Assembly (NCBI RefSeq): GCF_947623445.1
Contig: NC_135246.1
Span: forward strand, 19,650,288 to 19,714,287
DNA from: Clavelina lepadiformis
Lineage: Eukaryota > Chordata > Ascidiacea > Aplousobranchia > Clavelinidae
Direction of reading: 5' to 3'
DNA: 64,000 bases
Shown here: positions 61,171 through 64,000 of the stretch, piece after piece
Layout: the number at the start of each line of letters is the position of its first letter
How positions within the stretch are numbered: position 1 is the first letter of the stretch
The notes under the pieces: model-generated
The model's database searches: none
Told to the model about the DNA's origin: nothing
What the model saw: only the letters and a program-made list of their open reading frames with translations
Made by a program: the position numbers and the translations under genes

Positions 61171-64000
61171 ATGGCTGACAAATCTTCAGCAATGTAAGTT
61201 GGATTACGACTTCTCACTTGGCCTAATATGTGGCAAATTGTTGTCAGACCGTTGTAGTAATGCCTACGATTATTACCAAGTAGGTAGCAATGTACCACTA
61301 GTTAATCAATACTTAATCAATTATTTATTTTACAGGTCGGTTGGTGAAAGTGGTGAGTGCAATGGTTTTTCTTACTTGACTCAAGGTTTGCATCTAGCCT
61401 TTAATTTTCTTCACAAAGCTGGTTGTTGGATACTAACCTATGTGTTTATTACTTTTGCTGTGAATCTTTATTGAAAGTGTGAATCTTTATTGAAAGAAAC
61501 GAATTATTTTTTTTGTAGCCACACCTACAGTTACTACAAAGAAAACTGCACCTGGGAAGAAAAAGGTAGTTATTTGCTAACTTAATACATGTAAAGCTGC
61601 AAGTTACCAGCTATGTCAATGTTAAAATAGCAAAACCTCTCTATAATTAGACGGTTAAATTAAATTGCGTATTTCATTTTTCAGGTCATTCGTAGGTTAG
61701 TAAAAAATGCTAAGACAGGTGAAATAATAAAGACAGAAATAGTAAGGATTGACAGTAACGGTGAAATGACTGTGACATCATACCCCGCTGGAACTCCGGT
61801 GCCTAGTCTGGGTGGTTTGCAATCAGGTAAGAAATTATGTTTAGTATTAAAGCAGTGGCTTATATCCATTAAAAACTGATATGTAAAGTGCCAACAATGG
61901 GTTTTGACTTCAAAACTTTTTCCTCGCATACGCCACTGTATTAAAGCCCATCTTTGAACCAATTTTTGTCTGGGTCTGCATCTTCTAAATAAACAGTTTT
62001 TATTGATGAATCAATCGATGTAAATCATTTTAGCATCTAGAAAGTCCTCTCAGGGTGGTTCTCCTCCTGCGAAAAAGGAAGTCAGCAATCCAAGCCCAGA
62101 AAGAATTTTTCCTAACAGAAGGTAGAACTAAATGCATGTTAATGATGCTTTGGATTAGTTAAATCGCCTTTTATGTTTGCCTCGTTATATTGAAAGGTGT
62201 AGACTTTAATAAACATGAAAACGTTGCTAGTAGCACAGCATAAATATCGTCATGAACGCCTGCACCTTCAATGCAAATGAATTGCTACACTGCACTACTG
62301 TACGCCTGTTTGAACTTTAAAGGCCGACATTTTCTAAAAATTTATTCTATCTAAGGAGCGATGTTGGACCGAGTGTTCCTGTTAATGTTCCCGGCCTCGA
62401 AGATCTTCTTGAAAAGGAGAGACAGCTTCTGAAATCTGCGAAAGAGCAGGAAGACGCATCCCAGGACAAGGTGAAGAAAAACAGCCAAGAAAAACCATCG
62501 GTACGTTTATTTTCAAGCAATGCTCTATTTGTGTCAAGCGTGATACTTTTTACACAGCGCAACACGATTCTAGATTTGCTTAGGCCTATTACAACATAAT
62601 TTTAAGTAAATAACTTCCAATCACAGGCAGGAGATGATAACCTGGAAACAGCTCTGATATCGATCATGAAAAAGAAACGCCACCGTGACCCCAAGTCACG
62701 ACGCCGTGGCCTGGCCGCAAGTACGATGGCGAGAAGAGCAGACAGTGATGATGAAGATGACGGTAAATGGTTTATTTTGTTTTAAATATTAAGCTATCAA
62801 TATGCTTTTGCCTACCTTGATTCTGGGTCAACGTAACCATGACGACCCAGCCTACATCTGTGGGTGGAATCATTCTTGGGTTAAATTGATCGACCACAAG
62901 TTGCCTCAGCATCCTATGACCTATGACCTTTTATGAATTTACTTTCTAGCCTTTTATAAAAATTCACTAAAATGCATCAAAATTGTGTTTTTCTTTTGAA
63001 GCTGATAAGGACTTTGGTGGTGACACCGACTACAGGAGTCTCACTGCCAATCTTGATGATGAGGAGGACAACAGGAGAAGGAAAGAAAGGCATAGGTGTG
63101 TTACGGTCTAATGAATTGATGTCTAGTTATTACAGTCATTATGTTGAATTGGCACCATGTTCGATCTATGAATTCATCTAATTTTTTTATCTCCTTCACT
63201 TTTTGAGCGAGTAGAGTTACTGCTCTTTTATGATTAATGTTTGTATTTTTAGACGACGTCGTGAAAAGAAGCACAGAGACAAGCCAGCTGCCTACAGAGA
63301 TCCAGAGGTGTGTGGATTTTTTTGATGCTGCCGTAACAACTTTAATACTGCTCACATTTGTCGATCTTCTGTGATATTTGTGTTTAGAATTTTTAAACTA
63401 TCGTTTACCATGACGGTTACAATGGATGTCATTATAATTGTTATGCTTTTAGTAGAAGCACAATACCAATGCCAGCAGTCACTTTGTTGGTTTCAGTAGT
63501 TTTATCTGTATTTTTCAGCCAAACGACAGTGGCATTGAGGCACGCAACGATCAGCGTCCGTATGATCCGGAGGACGACGAAAGAGAATTACATCCACTAG
63601 AGGAGGCAGAATTACTTGCTAGGCAGCTGCAAGCTTCAGCGCAGATCAAACAACGTATGACAATAATTATGATGTTTATTACAAAATAAATAAAAAGCCG
63701 GTCATTATTAGTAAAGTATTTTTTTGCTGAAAATTGTAGCATATATGTCGGTTATTTTTGTAAAAACAATTTTGTCAGAATTTTAAGTTTACCAACTTCC
63801 TCACAGAGCAAGAAGAACCTGAAGCGATGGACACAGAACCAGTAAATTTGTCCGATGCTCCGTCTTTAAAGGAAGAGAAACTTCAGCTGAGTGAGATCAG
63901 TGAAGAAGATGATGATAAACCAAAGAAAAAGAAAAAGAAGCACAAGAATAAGAAGAAGAGGAAGAAAGAAAAGAAACAGCAGAAGAGGAAAGATTCGGAG
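61171..64000 (+). CDS. Unrecognised Lys-rich, acidic, probably nuclear protein (3' end outside window)
   Basis: Not recognised by family. Exons: 61171-61193, 61336-61352, 61519-61565, 61685-61826, 62034-62121, 62356-62500, 62627-62762, 63002-63095, 63253-63307, 63519-63654, 63807 onward past the edge; all phases agree. Starts MADKSSAM. The most distinctive block is KKVIRRLVKNAKTGEIIKTE, in exons 3-4. Then PGLEDLLEKERQLLKSAKE (likely helical), a basic run MKKKRHRDPKSRRRG, acidic SDDEDDADKDFGG, RRRKERHRRRREKKHRDK, HPLEEAELLARQLQAS, acidic ISEEDDDKP, and a long Lys/Arg tract (KKKKKKHKNKKKRKK). Alternating basic and acidic low-complexity segments suggest a nuclear RNA- or chromatin-linked protein. 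Exon 2 is a 17-nt microexon. Confidence 0.75.

Overview
The window reads as nuclear DNA of an invertebrate chordate, most likely an ascidian tunicate such as Ciona. This is inferred from gene content and structure, not from a database match. The DNA is AT-rich, genes are split into many short exons with short GT-AG introns, and protein families are animal-specific: IL-17 receptor, SNX29, TXNDC17 and FAR. I rebuilt exon chains by hand from splice sites and reading phase. The chains for IL17R-B, SNX29, FAR-B and FAR-C each sum to an exact multiple of three, which strongly supports them.

Layout. 169-5694 (+) is the 3' part of an IL-17-receptor-like gene (IL17R-A, cut by the left edge). 8739-17267 (-) is its inverted paralogue IL17R-B, complete at about 878 residues. 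The two lie tail to tail, with a 2.7 kb spacer that holds a candidate unknown cysteine-rich membrane protein gene (5943-7051, +). 19205-19579 (+) is a single-exon TXNDC17. 20804-28445 (-) is a complete 18-exon SNX29. 28.4-30.5 kb is gene-poor and carries small repeats.

30.5-58.9 kb is a fatty acyl-CoA reductase (FAR) cluster. FAR-A (30992-35949), FAR-B (38606-43176) and FAR-C (45083-48750) are on +. FAR-D (54521-50837) and a truncated FAR-E (58548-56413) are on -. FAR-F (about 58559-58836) is a broken + fragment. FAR-C/FAR-B and FAR-D/FAR-E form a near-perfect inverted repeat with 8.2 kb arms (41038-49235 and 50333-58548) around a 1.1 kb spacer. Its outer end falls inside a coding exon. 61171-64000 (+) is the 5' part of an unrecognised lysine-rich, acidic, probably nuclear protein, cut by the right edge.

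Functional picture. IL17R-A and -B would be paralogous type I receptors sharing a SEFIR signalling domain but differing in the membrane-proximal stalk. The FAR enzymes reduce fatty acyl-CoA to fatty alcohol for wax and ether lipids, and three or four copies appear usable. SNX29 (RUN, coiled coil, PX) and TXNDC17 are single-copy housekeeping genes between the two duplicated blocks. Mobile DNA is light: one hAT-type MITE with a perfect 8-bp target-site duplication, a 74-bp mini-MITE, a tRNA-derived SINE-like head, and several unexplained palindromes. No rRNA, intact tRNA, CRISPR or virus-derived element was recognised.
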